From assembly GCA_028274465.1 (NCBI GenBank), contig CM051457.1, positions 97,835,982 through 97,899,981 of the forward strand: a stretch of 64,000 nucleotides of DNA, given 5' to 3'. The translations under genes and the position numbers were made by a program. Source of the stretch: Plantago ovata. Its lineage: Eukaryota > Streptophyta > Magnoliopsida > Lamiales > Plantaginaceae. How positions within the stretch are numbered: position 1 is the stretch's first letter; every line of letters begins with the position of its first letter. This document shows positions 44,143 to 55,115 of this stretch, in pieces. The notes under the pieces were generated by a model that did not search any database, was not told where the DNA came from, and saw only the letters and a list, made by a program, of their open reading frames with translations.

Positions 44143-45720
44143 ACTTTGTCCCAGCGGGTTGCTACAATTCGTGGTGTTCTTGTCATGAACATGGCTATAA
44201 TGCTAGGACTATGCTGGTACTACAACAAACATGTTAGGCCTCGAGTATTGGGGAAGCGTAAAACGGGCTACAAGTATTCACTGATAGAAAAAATGAAGGA
44301 GCAGCAGGAGTACATAGAAAGGTTGACCACCGCGAATGATGTTGATTGTAAGAATGTGTTGCGTATGAGGCGTGACAACTTTGCTAGGTTTGTTCACATG
44401 CTTACAGATCGGGGTGGGCTGACTAGAAGTAAGTATGTGACTGCTGAGGAGAAGGTTGCCACCTTTTTGGCTATAATAGGTCACCACACTAAGCAAAGGG
44501 TAGCTAAGTTCTGTTTTAGGAGATCATGCCACACAATCAGTACGTATTTCAGAGAAGTTTTAGCGTGTGTGTTAAGGCTCCACTCAGTGTTAATTGCACA
44601 ACATGTTCCTGTCCCTCCAACATGTGTTGAGGAACCTTGGTGTCATTTCAAGGTCTGCCCTTTAATTTAGTAAGAAATTTATCTAATATTGTTTTCTGAA
44701 ACATACAAACTAATTAGTTTGACTCTTTTTTCACTTGAAAAGGGTTGTGTTGGTGCAATTGATGGTACCTACATCAAGGTTCTGGATCCTGCCAGCGTTC
44801 AGGCACACTACCGGAATCGAAAGGGATTTGTTTCAGTCAATATGTTGGGTGCTTGTGACCAGAACATGAAGTTTATTTCTGTCCTCACTGGTTGGGAAGG
44901 ATCAGCAGGAGATGGACGGGTTCTGCGTGATGCTTTTCATCGTGAGGATGGTTTGCGTATTAAAAAAGGCAAGTATTTAATTGAATTGGCTATTAACTAC
45001 AACTGCAAACATCTACAGAAATTAGCTCTAGTAATTCTGCAGAAATTCCGAGTCTTACATTAGTCAGGATTCTTTCACAAAATAGAAACTGCAGTTGTGG
45101 TTAAACATACTTTATGCATTCATGTTCTTGATATATTTAATTGAATTGGCTATTAACTACATCTGCAAACATCTACTTTTCCCATTCTCTGACTTTGTGT
45201 TTGAATGTAACATGAACTTACTTTTTGGCTGATGCTGCTTACATGAATGCTCCTGGAATTTTACCTCCATTTGATTCGACTAGATATCACTTGCAAGATT
45301 GGGCAGAATCTAACAGGCAAGCTGAGAATGCAAAGGAGTATTTCAATTTGAAACATGCCGGTGCAAGGAATGTTATAGAACGGTGTTTTGGTCTCCTGAA
45401 GAAGCGTTGGGGAATTTTGAGAGAGTCAAGCTTTTTCCCATTGGATGTTCAGAATGATATCATCCTTGCTTGCTGTCTGGTGCATAACTTCCTTCGTGAT
45501 GTAGCAGCTGATGATCTCTTGGAAGAAGAGTTCTGGAGGCTATGGTTTTAGATGTAGAAGGTGATGATGGGGTTGTTATTGATGATGATCATGCACCTAT
45601 AGATTGTCTTGTTGCTGACACACGATGGACTGCATTTCGGAGGAATCTTGCATTTTCGATGTACTTCGGGTCTAGGGAAAGGGCAGCAGGGAGAAGGGTG
45701 AGGAGGAGGGTTAGGATGTG
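44143..45720 (+). pseudogene. Harbinger DDE transposase
   Basis: Exon 1 (to 44652) has a helix-rich N-terminus with RMRRDNFARFVHML and the KYVTAEEKVATFL block. A GT-AG intron leads to exon 2 at 44743, with the first catalytic Asp in GAIDGTYI and the second in GDGRVL. The next intron appears to use a GC donor (AAG-GCAAGT near 44968). Exon 3 from about 45223 has LADAAYMNAPGILPPF and the catalytic Glu in NVIERCFGLLKKRW. The DDE triad is intact. A G is missing near 45530: the normal frame EEEVLEAMV is replaced by EEEFWRLWF and a stop. The last acceptor lacks an obvious AG. The enzyme cuts and pastes the element. Confidence 0.85.
44975..45181. repeat. 48-bp direct repeat in a transposase intron (44975-45022, 45134-45181)
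   Basis: TTAATTGAATTGGCTATTAACTAC-CTGCAAACATCTAC is present twice with two or three differences, 159 bp apart. It lies in the intron before the DDE Glu exon and looks like a local duplication. Confidence 0.85.
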
Positions 45721-46010
45721 ATCATGCTTACCAACTGTTTGTGGAGAACGTGACCTGCTTTATGAATTGTAATATTCACTTCGTAGGATGTTTCTGTTTT
45801 GGCTCTTGTTGATGATGGCTATGTAAACCTTATGCGTAGTTTGAATATGTTCAACTGTTTTAATTTGTTCTATATGTTGTAACTGATGGATTATAGTGTT
45901 GTGGTGGATTTCGTAATGATGATTGTGATGTTACTTATTCAAGTGAATATGGAAGTTTGCATTTTTTTCTTACTACCTTGCTTTCCTGTTCCTTGGTTTT
46001 ACTGGCAGCA

Positions 46011-46974
46011 ATGTCGGAAGGTTACGCGAGTGATGGTAGTGTGGATTCATTCAACGAGCTGGAGTTCACTCAGAGTCAGTTTGAAGTGAGTCCAACTCAG
46101 CCACCGCCTGCTCCATCTCAGACTTCGCCAGATCAGATTCAGGGAAACCATACACAGAAGAAAGCTAAGGCCAAGAGGGGGAACACGACAAACCGAAAGA
46201 ACTACGTTTGGAAGAAGGTTGAAGATTAGGAGATCCTGGTAGCTATGAAAAAGGCGAAGATGGCAGGCTACAAGTCCCCACAAGGATTCAAGACCGGAGG
46301 TTACACTTACATTATGGAGCATATGAAGGAAACGTTTCCTGGATATGAGATAAGGGTGAAGCCTCACATTCAGAATCGCATTCGAACAATCAGGGGGAGG
46401 CACTCAGCTGTTTTGTGTGTGAAAGGAAGGAGCGGTGCTGAATGGTGCGATGTTAGTAAGACATTTAACAACAACGATGAATTCTGGGACAGAATTGTTC
46501 ATGTAGGCACACATCTTTCTCTGTTTTACTAATGTTTTAGATGCTTAGAAAATGTTATATGTTATCTGTATACTAGTGATTGATGCTTAAACATTTACAG
46601 TCACACAGGAATATCCTGTTCTTAAGAAGCACAAGGACAGGAAGTGGGTCCACTTTGATGATTGGTGTGAAATTTTTGGAAGGGACACTGTGAAAGGGGA
46701 AAAATCCAAAAGCTTTGGTGATGGTGCTAGGAAACTTTTGGCTGGGGACAGATTGGATATTTCTGAGAAGGAGTTGGAGGTTGGCTTTGATCTGGCTGGG
46801 GATGATGTTCCCATTGATGATCCAGACTTTGTTCTCCCGCTCAGTGTTAACAAGACAAAGGAGAGGGATATCATCCCCGATATTGGCGATGGTAAAGTCA
46901 ATAACACAGTCAATAACATTTTGAATGCAAAGACTTTTAAAAAGAATGGTAAAGTCAATAACACAGTTTGCTAA
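46011..46974 (+). pseudogene. Harbinger Myb/SANT-like DNA-binding protein
   Basis: The ATG at 46011 (MSEGYASDGS) starts an acidic Gln/Pro-rich N-terminus. A Myb/SANT-like domain (Myb_DNA-bind_3) begins NYVWKKVED, with GYTYIMEHMKETFPG and HIQNRIRTIRGRHS. A TAG at 46227-46229 interrupts just after the first helix Trp; the frame continues to about 46505. A second exon after the acceptor near 46601 has EYPVLKKHKDRKWVHFDDWCEIFGRD, then an acidic tail ending at 46974. This partner protein brings the transposase to DNA and nucleus in PIF/Harbinger systems. The nonsense codon makes it a likely null. Confidence 0.8.
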
Positions 46975-47399
46975 AAGATACAAACTAATCGACAGTATCA
47001 ATACGAGTATACGAGTCTAATTTCCGTTTACTTGTCATCTAATCAAGTTATGTACAACAAAAATCGCAAAACAAACACGTATAACACAACTACTACTTGA
47101 GACAGTGCTTGCAATTACAGTCGACATGTCACATTATTAATATGTGTTACTTTATTCGTATGGCCAGTACTAATTAACTCTTCAATGTGATTGTTCCATA
47201 TTATAAACACCAGTGCTTTGAAAACTAGCCAAACGTTATATGGTATCGAATACTATACAGATTGAAATGACAAATCATCCATTTGTTTGAGTTTCGTAGT
47301 CTTGTTCTATGTTCAACGGAGGTCGAATGTAAGGTATCGAAACACAACTAACATTCTTGGAGGGATGATTGAAATTTTGGAGGGAAACTTGATAGATAA
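46975..47399. other. Harbinger spacer between Myb and GRF genes
   Basis: AT-rich and noncoding as far as I can see. It presumably contains the promoter of the GRF gene. Confidence 0.4.
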
Positions 47400-47898
47400 A
47401 TGGATGGAGAACATCCAACCATACAAGTGGCAGCTCCCCACATAGCCACCAAAGATATTATCCAATTTAGGGTTCCAACTCTTATTTATACCCCCAAATC
47501 AGATTGCAACATTCACAATTCTGCCTCCCAAAAAACATACAAACTAAACACTGGAAAAGAAAACATGGAGCCTCAAATGCCAAGTCGGATTCACCACTGT
47601 CCCTTGGGGAAACTTTCTTTCACATCATGGACTAGAAAAAACCCGGGAAGACGATTTGAGCGGTGTGAGAGATACAAGGTAAGAAACTCATATTCCATCA
47701 CATTTGCATTACAATCGTAAAAACTATTCCACTGACTTGTTTTTCTGTTTCATTTTCATGTATCAGCTATCGGGTGGATGCAACTATTGGGAGTGGACTG
47801 ACTGGGCGTTTACTCTAAGGTCAGTGGAGGTGATCAACAACTTTCGAGATGCAAATCGGGGGCTAGTAGAGGAGATTGATCGACTACGAGCTGAAAAT

Positions 47899-49222
47899 TG
47901 ATGAATGTGTATTTTACACTTTCATTTGAGTCTTTTTCACCTATTTTAGCTATCCTCTATGTTCGTTTAGCTATATTTTAGTGCATTTTATTAGAATAGT
48001 GTCACGTTTCCCTTTAGTTTTTTTATTTTACAGGTTTTGGTTGAAAAACGAGGTTTTCCGGGCAATTATATTGAAGTTGACAAGGAATTGGTGTTCCAGA
48101 AGCCTATTTGGAGTATCTGAAGGTTTCCGGATAGGATTTGGAGTCTAGGGGTCGAATATGGAGGTTAGAAGGCCACTAGAAGTCAGAAACCGAGTCCGAA
48201 AAGGGGAAGAAATCCAAAAACGCGTCGAAAACGCGTAAATTCTCGAAAAAAACTCCCGGGCGAATCGCCCGGGATGTGGGGCGAATCGCCCCACACCAGG
48301 CGACTCGCCCGGTGTGTGGGGCCCTTCGCCCCACACAAATTCGAAGCCTATATATAGTTGCTCAGTTTTTCTCCGTTTTTCATACTTTTCCAGACCTTCT
48401 CTCCGACCTTTCTCTGTAGTTTTAGGTAGGAACTTCCCAGAGCCTGTTCTGGGGGTTCATAGCTTAGGAGACACTTTTTCATAGCAGTTTGGAGCTTGTA
48501 AGATCGCGATTCTTCGGAGACTGACAACCTTCGGTAACATTGTATCTTACAGTTTTTCTACTTATTTTTATATATCTTTCAACATGTTTTCTTCTATGAT
48601 TTCTGTTGATTGCATGACAACTATGAATAGCTAAACTTATGGTTGGTGGTAGTATGTGAATTCTTAGCGAAGGGTTGATAATTATGCTAATGGTTATATC
48701 GCGCATTATACTCCGTGTTATTGCTTTATTTCTTTGATCTATCAAAATCTATATCTTCGTATTGTTGATTAATTATTGCACACAATTGGACAATTCTTTG
48801 ACCTATCGAAATCTATATCTTCGTAGTATTGAATAATTACGGAACACAATTGGACAATTATTTGGTCTTCGACCTATCAAAATCTATATCTTCGTAGTGT
48901 TTGATAATTACAACAGGACAATTCATAGATCAAAGATCTCCATGCAAAACCGAGGAATTTACGCATGATTATTAACCCTTTATGCTTTGAAGGACCATAC
49001 TATCACCAATCTCCATTATCTGTTAGAAAAACCTTTGCTAAACCGTCTGCTGTTTTTATATTCTTTAATTAGATTAGATAAAGCTAGTTATAGTCCTTAG
49101 AGATCGACACTCGAGGTCATTCTACTGCTACACTACGGTTTTCGTTGTAGTTGTGAATTGCCTTTGGCTACATAACAAATTTATTTGATTCGCGTTGGAA
49201 CACGACACCAGCGCGTTCGTAA
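47899..49222 (+). mobile_element. Solo Athila-type LTR inside the GRF gene
   Basis: It begins TGATGAATGTGTATTTTACAC like the other LTRs of this family and runs through the GC palindrome cluster (48255-48336), the TATA box (CTATATATAG near 48348-48357) and the CTTTGGCTA-ATAACAAATTTATTTGATT end region. The last bases are degenerate (TTCGTAA instead of TTCATCA). The duplication aaaat (47894-47898, 49223-49227) fixes the ends. Confidence 0.9.
48255..48336. repeat. GC-rich palindrome cluster upstream of the LTR TATA box
   Basis: Consecutive hairpin units: CCCGGGCGAATCGCCCGGG (48255-48273), GTGGGGCGAATCGCCCCAC (48276-48294), a weaker CCAGGCGACTCGCCCGG, and GTGTGGGGCCCTTCGCCCCACAC-type arms to 48336. 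The TATA box follows within about 15 bp. Confidence 0.9.
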
Positions 49223-49509
49223 AAAATCTCAGGTTGAAGAACGAACTGGAGCTGAAGGAACAAATCTGTGCACAAACTCATGTCCCAATTCAGACTGCAG
49301 ATGAGGATGAAGTCACAACTGGGAGCTGCGTTAACGAGGCTTATTCTTCCATTGCTGAGATGCTTGAACTTGTTGATTATGTCGATCCAGAGCCAATAAA
49401 TGTAGGTAGTTTGAATCTGCCAGGGGAAGAGAAAAGTCCAGACCTCTATTTCATGACTGTTGCTGGTGCATTTGTTTGTGGTTTCATATGTTCTGCTGCA
49501 ATATTCTGA

Positions 49510-50226
49510 TGTCGGAAAGATGTTCAACTTTATGTCGTATGTACGAAGTCTACGTTATATCGGTAGGCATATAGAGTCTAGTAACAACTGTTGGTTGCAA
49601 TTATTAGTAGAATCTGTTATGTCGTATGTACAAAGTTCAATTAATTAATCCTGGACTGTTATTGTTAAAAACTTTGCGTAAAAAGTTCAATGAATTCTGT
49701 TCTTCTGTTCTTCTGTTCTTGTTAATCCTGGACTGTTCTTGTTAAAGACTGCAAGGAATTCTGTTCGTCTGTTCTTGTTGAAACAAATCTTTTGGCCAGG
49801 CATTCAATGAAATCTGTTGTTCTTGTGATGAAATCTGTTCTGCTGTTCTTGGTCTGTTCATAAAAAAACCTCAAAACCTGTTCTTCTGTTCTTGTTCTGT
49901 TCTAAAAAAACTTCAAAACACAACCAAAAATTGAACTGGGAAACAATCATCGATTTTGTAAACACAGTTTATGAACATTACAATCCAAACCAATCACTTT
50001 ATAATGCACAGAATACCCAAACACACTTGCAGAATGCTGCAAACTAATCAAAAATGTGTGTTTCACAAATGTAATTTTTCCGCCCAAACGCAGTACAATT
50101 CTGACAACCAATCGGTCCATTTTTTTGGACAAACACACTTGCAGAATAAAATTTTATATTTGGGGGCCCAAATCCATAAAACATCCTTTGACCACATTTA
50201 TAAACACACACTAACCAATCAGCCCC
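49510..50226. other. Harbinger 3' region with TGTTCTTC-type repeats
   Basis: From about 49685 to 49910 the motif TTCTGTTCTTCTGTTCTTGTT recurs irregularly. From about 49970 to the terminus the strand is A/C-rich with repeated AAACACACTTGCAGAAT. No ORF. Confidence 0.6.
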
Positions 50227-50229
50227 TAA

Positions 50230-51260
50230 GGCTAAGTTTGTGAAGGAAAAAGTGGTTGATGATGTTTGGTGGGGCAGGATTGATTACATACTTGCTTTTA
50301 GTGGTCCAATATATGATATGCTCCGTTCTTGTGACACCGACAGACCATGTCTTCACTTGGTCTATGATATGTGGGATTCGATGATTAGGAAGGTTAAAGT
50401 TGAGATACACAAGAAAGAAAAGATACCGATGGACCAAGCATGTAACTTTATAAAGTGGTGCATGCAATTCTTATTAGCCGCTGGCGCAAGAACACCAGTC
50501 CTCTCCATTGCTTAGCTCACCCACTAAACCCAAGGTAACTATCAAATTTCAGTTTGAAGAAATCTATTTCTACTTCCAAGTATTGTGATCTAACTTTGTG
50601 CATTGTTTCATTTCAAGATACTATACTGCTCAGTGGCTTAGTGAAGATCCTTCTCGGGTTGCTCCACACAAAGACAAAGAAGTTGCTAGAGAAAGAACAA
50701 AATGTTTGAAAAGGTATTTTCCCAAAGAAGAAGATTTTGTGAGAGTAAACATGGAGTATGCTAGCTTTTCTAAAGCATCCGGAGACTTTGCAGATGTTGA
50801 CTCTATTGCTCTTCGTTACACTATGGATCCCAAGAGCTGGTGGGTTATTTATGGGGCTGGTGCGCCTTTGTTGCAAACTTTAGCTTTGAAGCTACTTCTG
50901 CAACCTTCTTCTTCTTCATGTGCTGAACGAAACTGGAGCACTTGCTCATTTGTGAACTCGGTAAGAAGAAATAAGTTGGCACCAAAACGAGCTGAAGACT
51001 TGGTTTACATTCATAGCAATCTTCGTTTGCTGTCAAGAAGAACCCCCGTGTATACATGTGGAGCGACCAAGATGTGGGACATTGGAGGAGATACATTTGG
51101 TACACTTGATGATATTGGAGACTTAAAAGTTGCAGAACTTTCACTTGATGAGCCAGAATTGGAGAGTGTGGTTTTCTCTAATGATCAAGGTAGTGGTACG
51201 AACACACCAATCAATGCTTCCGAGCCGATGAATGTTGATGCGATTGACATTGAAGATTGA
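50230..51260 (+). pseudogene. hAT transposase, 3' part (dimerisation domain)
   Basis: The frame resumes KAKFVKEKVVDDVWWGRIDYIL and runs to about 50444, where a one-base shift occurs. The family-like LHCLAHPLNPK is then found in another frame up to a donor at 50534. After a GT-AG intron, the exon from 50618 encodes YYTAQWLSEDPSRVAPHKD and the hAT C-terminal dimerisation region with WWVIYGAGAPLLQTLALKLL and the catalytic Glu context ERNWSTCSF. It ends in an acidic tail at 51260. The frameshift and the stop in the 5' part make it non-functional. Confidence 0.88.
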
Positions 51261-51676
51261 GGAGTCTTTCTATTTAATGTTTCTTGGACATCTTTGTTTA
51301 TTTGTGGTCTTTGTGTTTACTGTTTGTTGGACATCTTGGTTTGCTTGTATTTTGTTGGACATATTTGCTTGTCTGTGGTAGACTGGTAGTAGTCTAGTAG
51401 ATGATGTTTGGTGTTGTTTTATGCTGTGATGGCCGATGAGACTAAGTTATGTATTTTTATATTTGACTTATTTGGTTGTTTATGTTATTTAGAATTTCAT
51501 AAATTAAATATTAATCGTATCCTGCACGTTCCCGTATCCTATTTTTTTGGACTTTGGCGTTTCTACGTATCCGTCCCCGTTCCCGTGCTTCTTAGCCTTA
51601 TACCATAGTTTAATTAAAAGTAACTAAATCAAAAAAAAAAAAAAAAAAAAAAAGGCAAAGTCTAAATGCAAGTACT
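51261..51676. other. hAT 3' untranslated end and A-rich spacer
   Basis: The 3' inverted terminus of hAT ends at 51591. A run of about 23 A lies at 51631-51653 before the Athila-type LTR. No gene. Confidence 0.6.
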
Positions 51677-52937
51677 TGATGAACGAGATTATCAGACTCA
51701 AACAATCAAATAAATTTGTTTGAAAGCCAAAGGGCAACTCACAACTACAGAAAACACGTAGTGCATAGGTAAGATGATCTCGAGTGTCGATCTCTAGGGA
51801 CTAAACTAGCTTTAACTAAATAACTATATATAATTTCAGAAAACAAATTTATCTTAACTCGACTTAACAGTATATGGAGAGAGTTGGTGATAGTATGCTC
51901 GTTCTAAGCATCAAGTTCTAATTATGCATGAAAGTGCAAGTCGTACTGCCTTAAAAGTAATTAGATTTAACAAGCACCAAAAACAGATTTGTAGACGTGT
52001 ATTTTGAAAGCTTCCTATCTATACTAATACTTAGCTAAGGTTGTCAGTCTTAGTTCAAGCAGTACTTGCAAATTATGTATAATTGAATCAATGATCTTGA
52101 ATTGTCCTAGTGTTTCTAACACTTTTCAACGAAGATATATGGCTTAGTCAGATCAAAGAATCGAATTAAGATAATTAAACAAGTAAAAGACTCAGAAACT
52201 CAATCATGCATAATACGAACCCTAGCTACGAATTCACATACTATCACCAACTAGATGCTTAGCTACTCATATCAATAACACAATCAACAATCATAATTGA
52301 AGCAATAATGAATGAAAACATGTTTAATTGAAAGATAAATAGCAAAATTGTGAGATACAAAGTTACCACCAAAGGTTATCAATCTCCGGTGAATTGCTAA
52401 ACTCACAAAGATCTAGCAAGGTGAGATAAATTGATGTCCAAATCTCTCCTCTAGCTCCAAATTCGCTAAGATACAAAGGTTCTAAGAGAAAATATACTCA
52501 GAACAAGCTCTAGGGTTTAAGTCTGTAAAATAATGATGAAAGATATGAAAATTCGCAGATTTTGAAAATATATATAGTTGCTGTCGGAAGGCCCCCGGCG
52601 GTGCGCCTGGCACGGGCAGAGAGTTGCCCGTGCCAAATTCTTCCTCCGGATCTTCGATTTCGGCCCCTTGCATGGTTTTGAGCTCCGAAACTTGGTCTTT
52701 TAGCCTTGAAACTCATCCCGGTACTCCTTGACACACCACGGTTGATCTCGTTGCACCAAAACATCATTGTTTCGCCATGATTTATATCCAAAAATGCGAT
52801 TTTCACCTAAAACCTGAAAATAAGAAAAGAAATGGAAACGTGACACTATTATAACAAAATGCACTAAAATGCATGCAAGAGGATAGCTAAATTGGTGAAA
52901 AAAGACTCGAATGATAGTGTAAAAAACACTGTTATCA
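51677..52937 (-). repeat. 3' LTR of the minus-strand Athila-like element
   Basis: A 1261-bp LTR from TGATGAACG to GTTATCA. It is clearly related to, but the most diverged of, the family copies in this window. Its palindrome region (about 52585-52632) has a different sequence, GGCACGGGCA with TGCCCGTGCC, so the hairpin shape persists while the bases changed. TATA-like TATATATAG near 52567-52576 on the minus strand. Confidence 0.85.
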
Positions 52938-53611
52938 AACTCCCCAAACCGAACCTTTGCTTGTCCTCAAGTAACTAGCTAGACTCTATGCAACCTATAT
53001 GCAACACAAAGACGAGTCTCATGCAAAACAAGAAGAAATAATCGATTGTATCTACCAAATGCTTATGAACAAAGACCATAAAAATCATAACATGGAAGTA
53101 GGTTGAAGAATATCTCGATTGAACCTATACACATTCACATATGCACTTTGTTAAACAAGGGAGTCTCTCGTAACATTCTCTACCTGGACCTAGTCAATGA
53201 CGACGTAATGATGCATGTCAAAATACAAATGGTTGCCCCGTGCCTATGAAACGGAGGGCTCACTACTGTTCACCAAGTGAGGCTTTCCCTCAAGAGAGGT
53301 CGAACCAATACTGGCTCTCATCAAACGAAGGAGGGTTCCCTAGAAGACAACACTCCCTTATTCTACCCGACTCTTAAAGAAAAACTATTCACCACTTCCT
53401 GAATGGCAGGACGATGGTGGTCTAGAACAAGCCTTGGACTAGGCGACACGAGAACACAAGGAAGAATTTACAACTCGATTACGAACTACTACAAAAGCTA
53501 AAAAATAATGCAACACTTTGCTAAAACTGCTTTTTGGCTTGCTTGGACCCTTCTTTTGCTTTTTTGGGTCTTATTATTTTTCTTTTTTTTTTCTTTTTCC
53601 AGATGCTGGAA

Positions 53612-53645
<34 letters not shown>

Positions 53646-54534
53646 GGTATATAGCCAGCAGTAGCACAAAGAAAGTTCAATGGAAGGAAATAACAATGAT
53701 ACTACAATGACCTCCAAACCTATTCGAAAGAATAGGTTGGAGCACAAACTCACGAGGAAAAATAAAAACTAACTCAACCTGACTCAACAAGAAGAAAAAC
53801 AAGTCATAATGAAAGTAACCCCCTCCCCAAACCTATTCGTTAGAATAGGTTTCAAACAAAGGATCACACACCTCACTCTACCTCTTTCCTAGACATTTAT
53901 CAATCTCAATAAGCAAGGTGAAGACTTGTTGCCTCTTACGTACATAATTACACGGGAATACAACCAAAGACTCTAACATTCAACATTTGATAAGGCCTTC
54001 GCGAACCGCAGTAGAGAAAACACAACATAGTGATGTCGAGACTACCAAGTTTAACTAGTGCACATACAAATATGACAAGCAAAGCGAGACAAACCTCAAA
54101 CTATTCCATAGAGATGCTATGGGCAATGGTCACAAACACTTAATCTATACAATAAAAAATTTCAAAAAATTTGGCAATAAACTCCACACAACATCATGCA
54201 AAAACTAGACTAAGGATGAATGCATACGAACAAGCTAAATCCTATGAAAGCAGTAAACGTGCAAACAAAGGTACAAGATACAATACTCAACGACATAAGT
54301 CATACAATACTAACATCATGGTTCACATAACACCCCCCCACATGAAGCTCAAGATGGTTCCCAGCAAAAGAGAATGAGGAATATAAAGTGATACTAGATG
54401 TTATCGAATGTGTGGCCTCTGTCGGCTGAGTATACCAGAATGGACATGTGAAAAGACTAGTAATCCGGGTCATAATCCCCGTAATAGTCATTCCACATGT
54501 CAAAGAGAAGATCCTGGGACTGCTGTAGGGTCTC
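52938..54534 (-). other. 3' noncoding region of the Athila-like element
   Basis: No ORF that I can support. It contains long pyrimidine/T runs (53578-53645) and two near-identical hairpins. Confidence 0.6.
53717..53851. repeat. Pair of identical-stem hairpins (53717-53738 and 53830-53851)
   Basis: Both have the arms AACCTATTC and GAATAGGTT with 4-base loops, GAAA in the first and GTTA in the second (plus strand). They are 113 bp apart in the element 3' region. Confidence 0.85.
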
Positions 54535-55115
54535 CTATTGCCGTTCCAAGAGCATCTGCTGCTGCAATATGAGATGCCTATCGTTTCGGCGATGCTCCTC
54601 CGCTAGCTCCCAATCACTGTTGCGTTGGGCAACATATCCATCAAGTGTATGCTGCAAACCTTGTATAGTGGTGGTCAGGTTTGCAACATTGGCATCGAAC
54701 CCACGGAATCTGTCATCGAGGTAGGTCCGAAACTCAGTAAAATCAAATCCACGGGAACCACGTGTGGCTCGAGGTGGCTGTTGTGACCCACTAGGAGCGG
54801 CGGTGTTTGGAATAGGGTCCGAAATAGGGTCCCGATCATCTGTCTCCATGTCATCCTCATCACTCGGTGAGGAAGGTGGTGAGTCATCGGCGGCGGAAGC
54901 TGAAGGTATGGTCTGTCGGAACCTATGCTCTTGCTCAGTGATAGATGCTGGAGTCAAGGTTGAGATGACTGAGTCGGTCTCGTCAATACCCTCTACCCCG
55001 TGGTATCTGCAGTAGGCGGTGATCAGGTAGGGAAAGACAAAGGGCTTCCTATTTTTGTTCCAATGCCTCTCATACTCTTCATAGATGATGTTGCTGATGT
55101 CAATGTTATGCCGAC
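54535..55115 (-). pseudogene. Accessory ORF (putative plant transposon protein type), C-terminal part
   Basis: Open on the minus strand from the junction at 55115 to the stop at 54535. It reads IIYEEYERHW, KPFVFPYLITAYCRYHGVEGIDE, an acidic Ser/Asp-rich linker, then GFDFTEFRTYLDDRFRGFDANV and a Gln-rich end (LILQQQMLLERQ). It is colinear with residues about 230 onward of the ORF at 62254-63594. The N-terminal half has been separated by the insertion at 55116. Function unknown. Confidence 0.75.

Larger units (their letters stand above)
47400..49509 (+). pseudogene. GRF-type zinc finger protein with coiled coil and C-terminal membrane segment, interrupted by a solo LTR
   Basis: Exon 1 (47400-47678) and exon 2 (from 47767) join by a GT-AG intron into a GRF finger: HHCPLGK, TSWTRKNPGRRFERC, GGCNYWEWTDWAF. 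A coiled coil follows (RGLVEEIDRLRAEN-LRLKNELELKEQ), which is continuous only if the solo LTR 47899-49222 and one aaaat are removed. Then come an acidic stretch and a hydrophobic end (FMTVAGAFVCGFICSAAIF) that could anchor it in a membrane. The second Cys expected in the C-x-C-G start is Leu, so zinc binding may be impaired. Plant genomes have many such proteins of unknown function. It lies wholly inside the Harbinger termini. The start could instead be the later ATG of MEPQMPSR. Confidence 0.75.
43344..50226 (+). mobile_element. PIF/Harbinger transposon with three genes
   Basis: The termini GGCCCTGATTGGTTTGGTGTG and (reverse complement) GGGGCTGATTGGTTAGTGTGTG are inverted repeats flanked by taa. 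It carries a DDE transposase, the usual Myb/SANT-like DNA-binding protein and additionally a GRF-zinc-finger gene, all on the plus strand. A solo Athila-type LTR (47899-49222) lies inside, so the original element was about 5.5 kb. Transposase and Myb genes have lesions, so it needs help in trans to move. Confidence 0.88.
43341..50229. repeat. 3-bp target duplication taa of the Harbinger element
   Basis: taa at 43341-43343 and 50227-50229. Removing the insert and one copy joins hAT codons DDET-KAKFVKEKVVDD in frame. A TNA trinucleotide duplication is characteristic of PIF/Harbinger. Confidence 0.9.
41873..51591 (+). mobile_element. hAT-superfamily DNA transposon, carrying a nested Harbinger element
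   Basis: The ends (CAAGCACGGGAACGGGGACG at the left, reverse complement GAAGCACGGGAACGGGGACG at the right) are near-perfect inverted repeats. Similarity continues about 90 bp inward through ACGTAGAAAYGCCAAAGT and GGATACGGG. Between them is a hAT transposase with BED zinc finger, DUF659 and dimerisation domains, interrupted by 43344-50226. Without that insert the element is about 2.8 kb. Confidence 0.9.
41865..51599. repeat. Imperfect 8-bp target duplication of the hAT element
   Basis: TTAGCTAA (41865-41872) and TTAGCCTT (51592-51599) flank the inverted termini; the first five bases agree. An 8-bp duplication is diagnostic of hAT, and the mismatches suggest age. Confidence 0.65.
51677..55115 (-). 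mobile_element. Athila-like gypsy element, 3' part, cut by another element at 55116
   Basis: Minus-strand order: accessory ORF (55115-54535), a long noncoding 3' region, a purine tract (minus strand GGTTTGGGGAGTT at about 52938-52950) and a 3' LTR (51677-52937). The rest of the element upstream is not seen because the plus-strand element at 55116 interrupts it. Confidence 0.8.

Noticed and set aside
46573..47001. Minus-strand ORF of 142 codons opposite the Myb-like gene
   Set aside because: Antisense to the second exon of the Harbinger Myb-like protein; hydrophobic low-complexity translation with no family resemblance.
53578..53645. Long T runs considered as a transposon poly-A tail on the minus strand
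   Set aside because: They are interrupted by CTTTTTCC and GATGCTGG, with no LINE or SINE sequence next to them, and they lie inside the Athila-like 3' region, where pyrimidine tracts are common.
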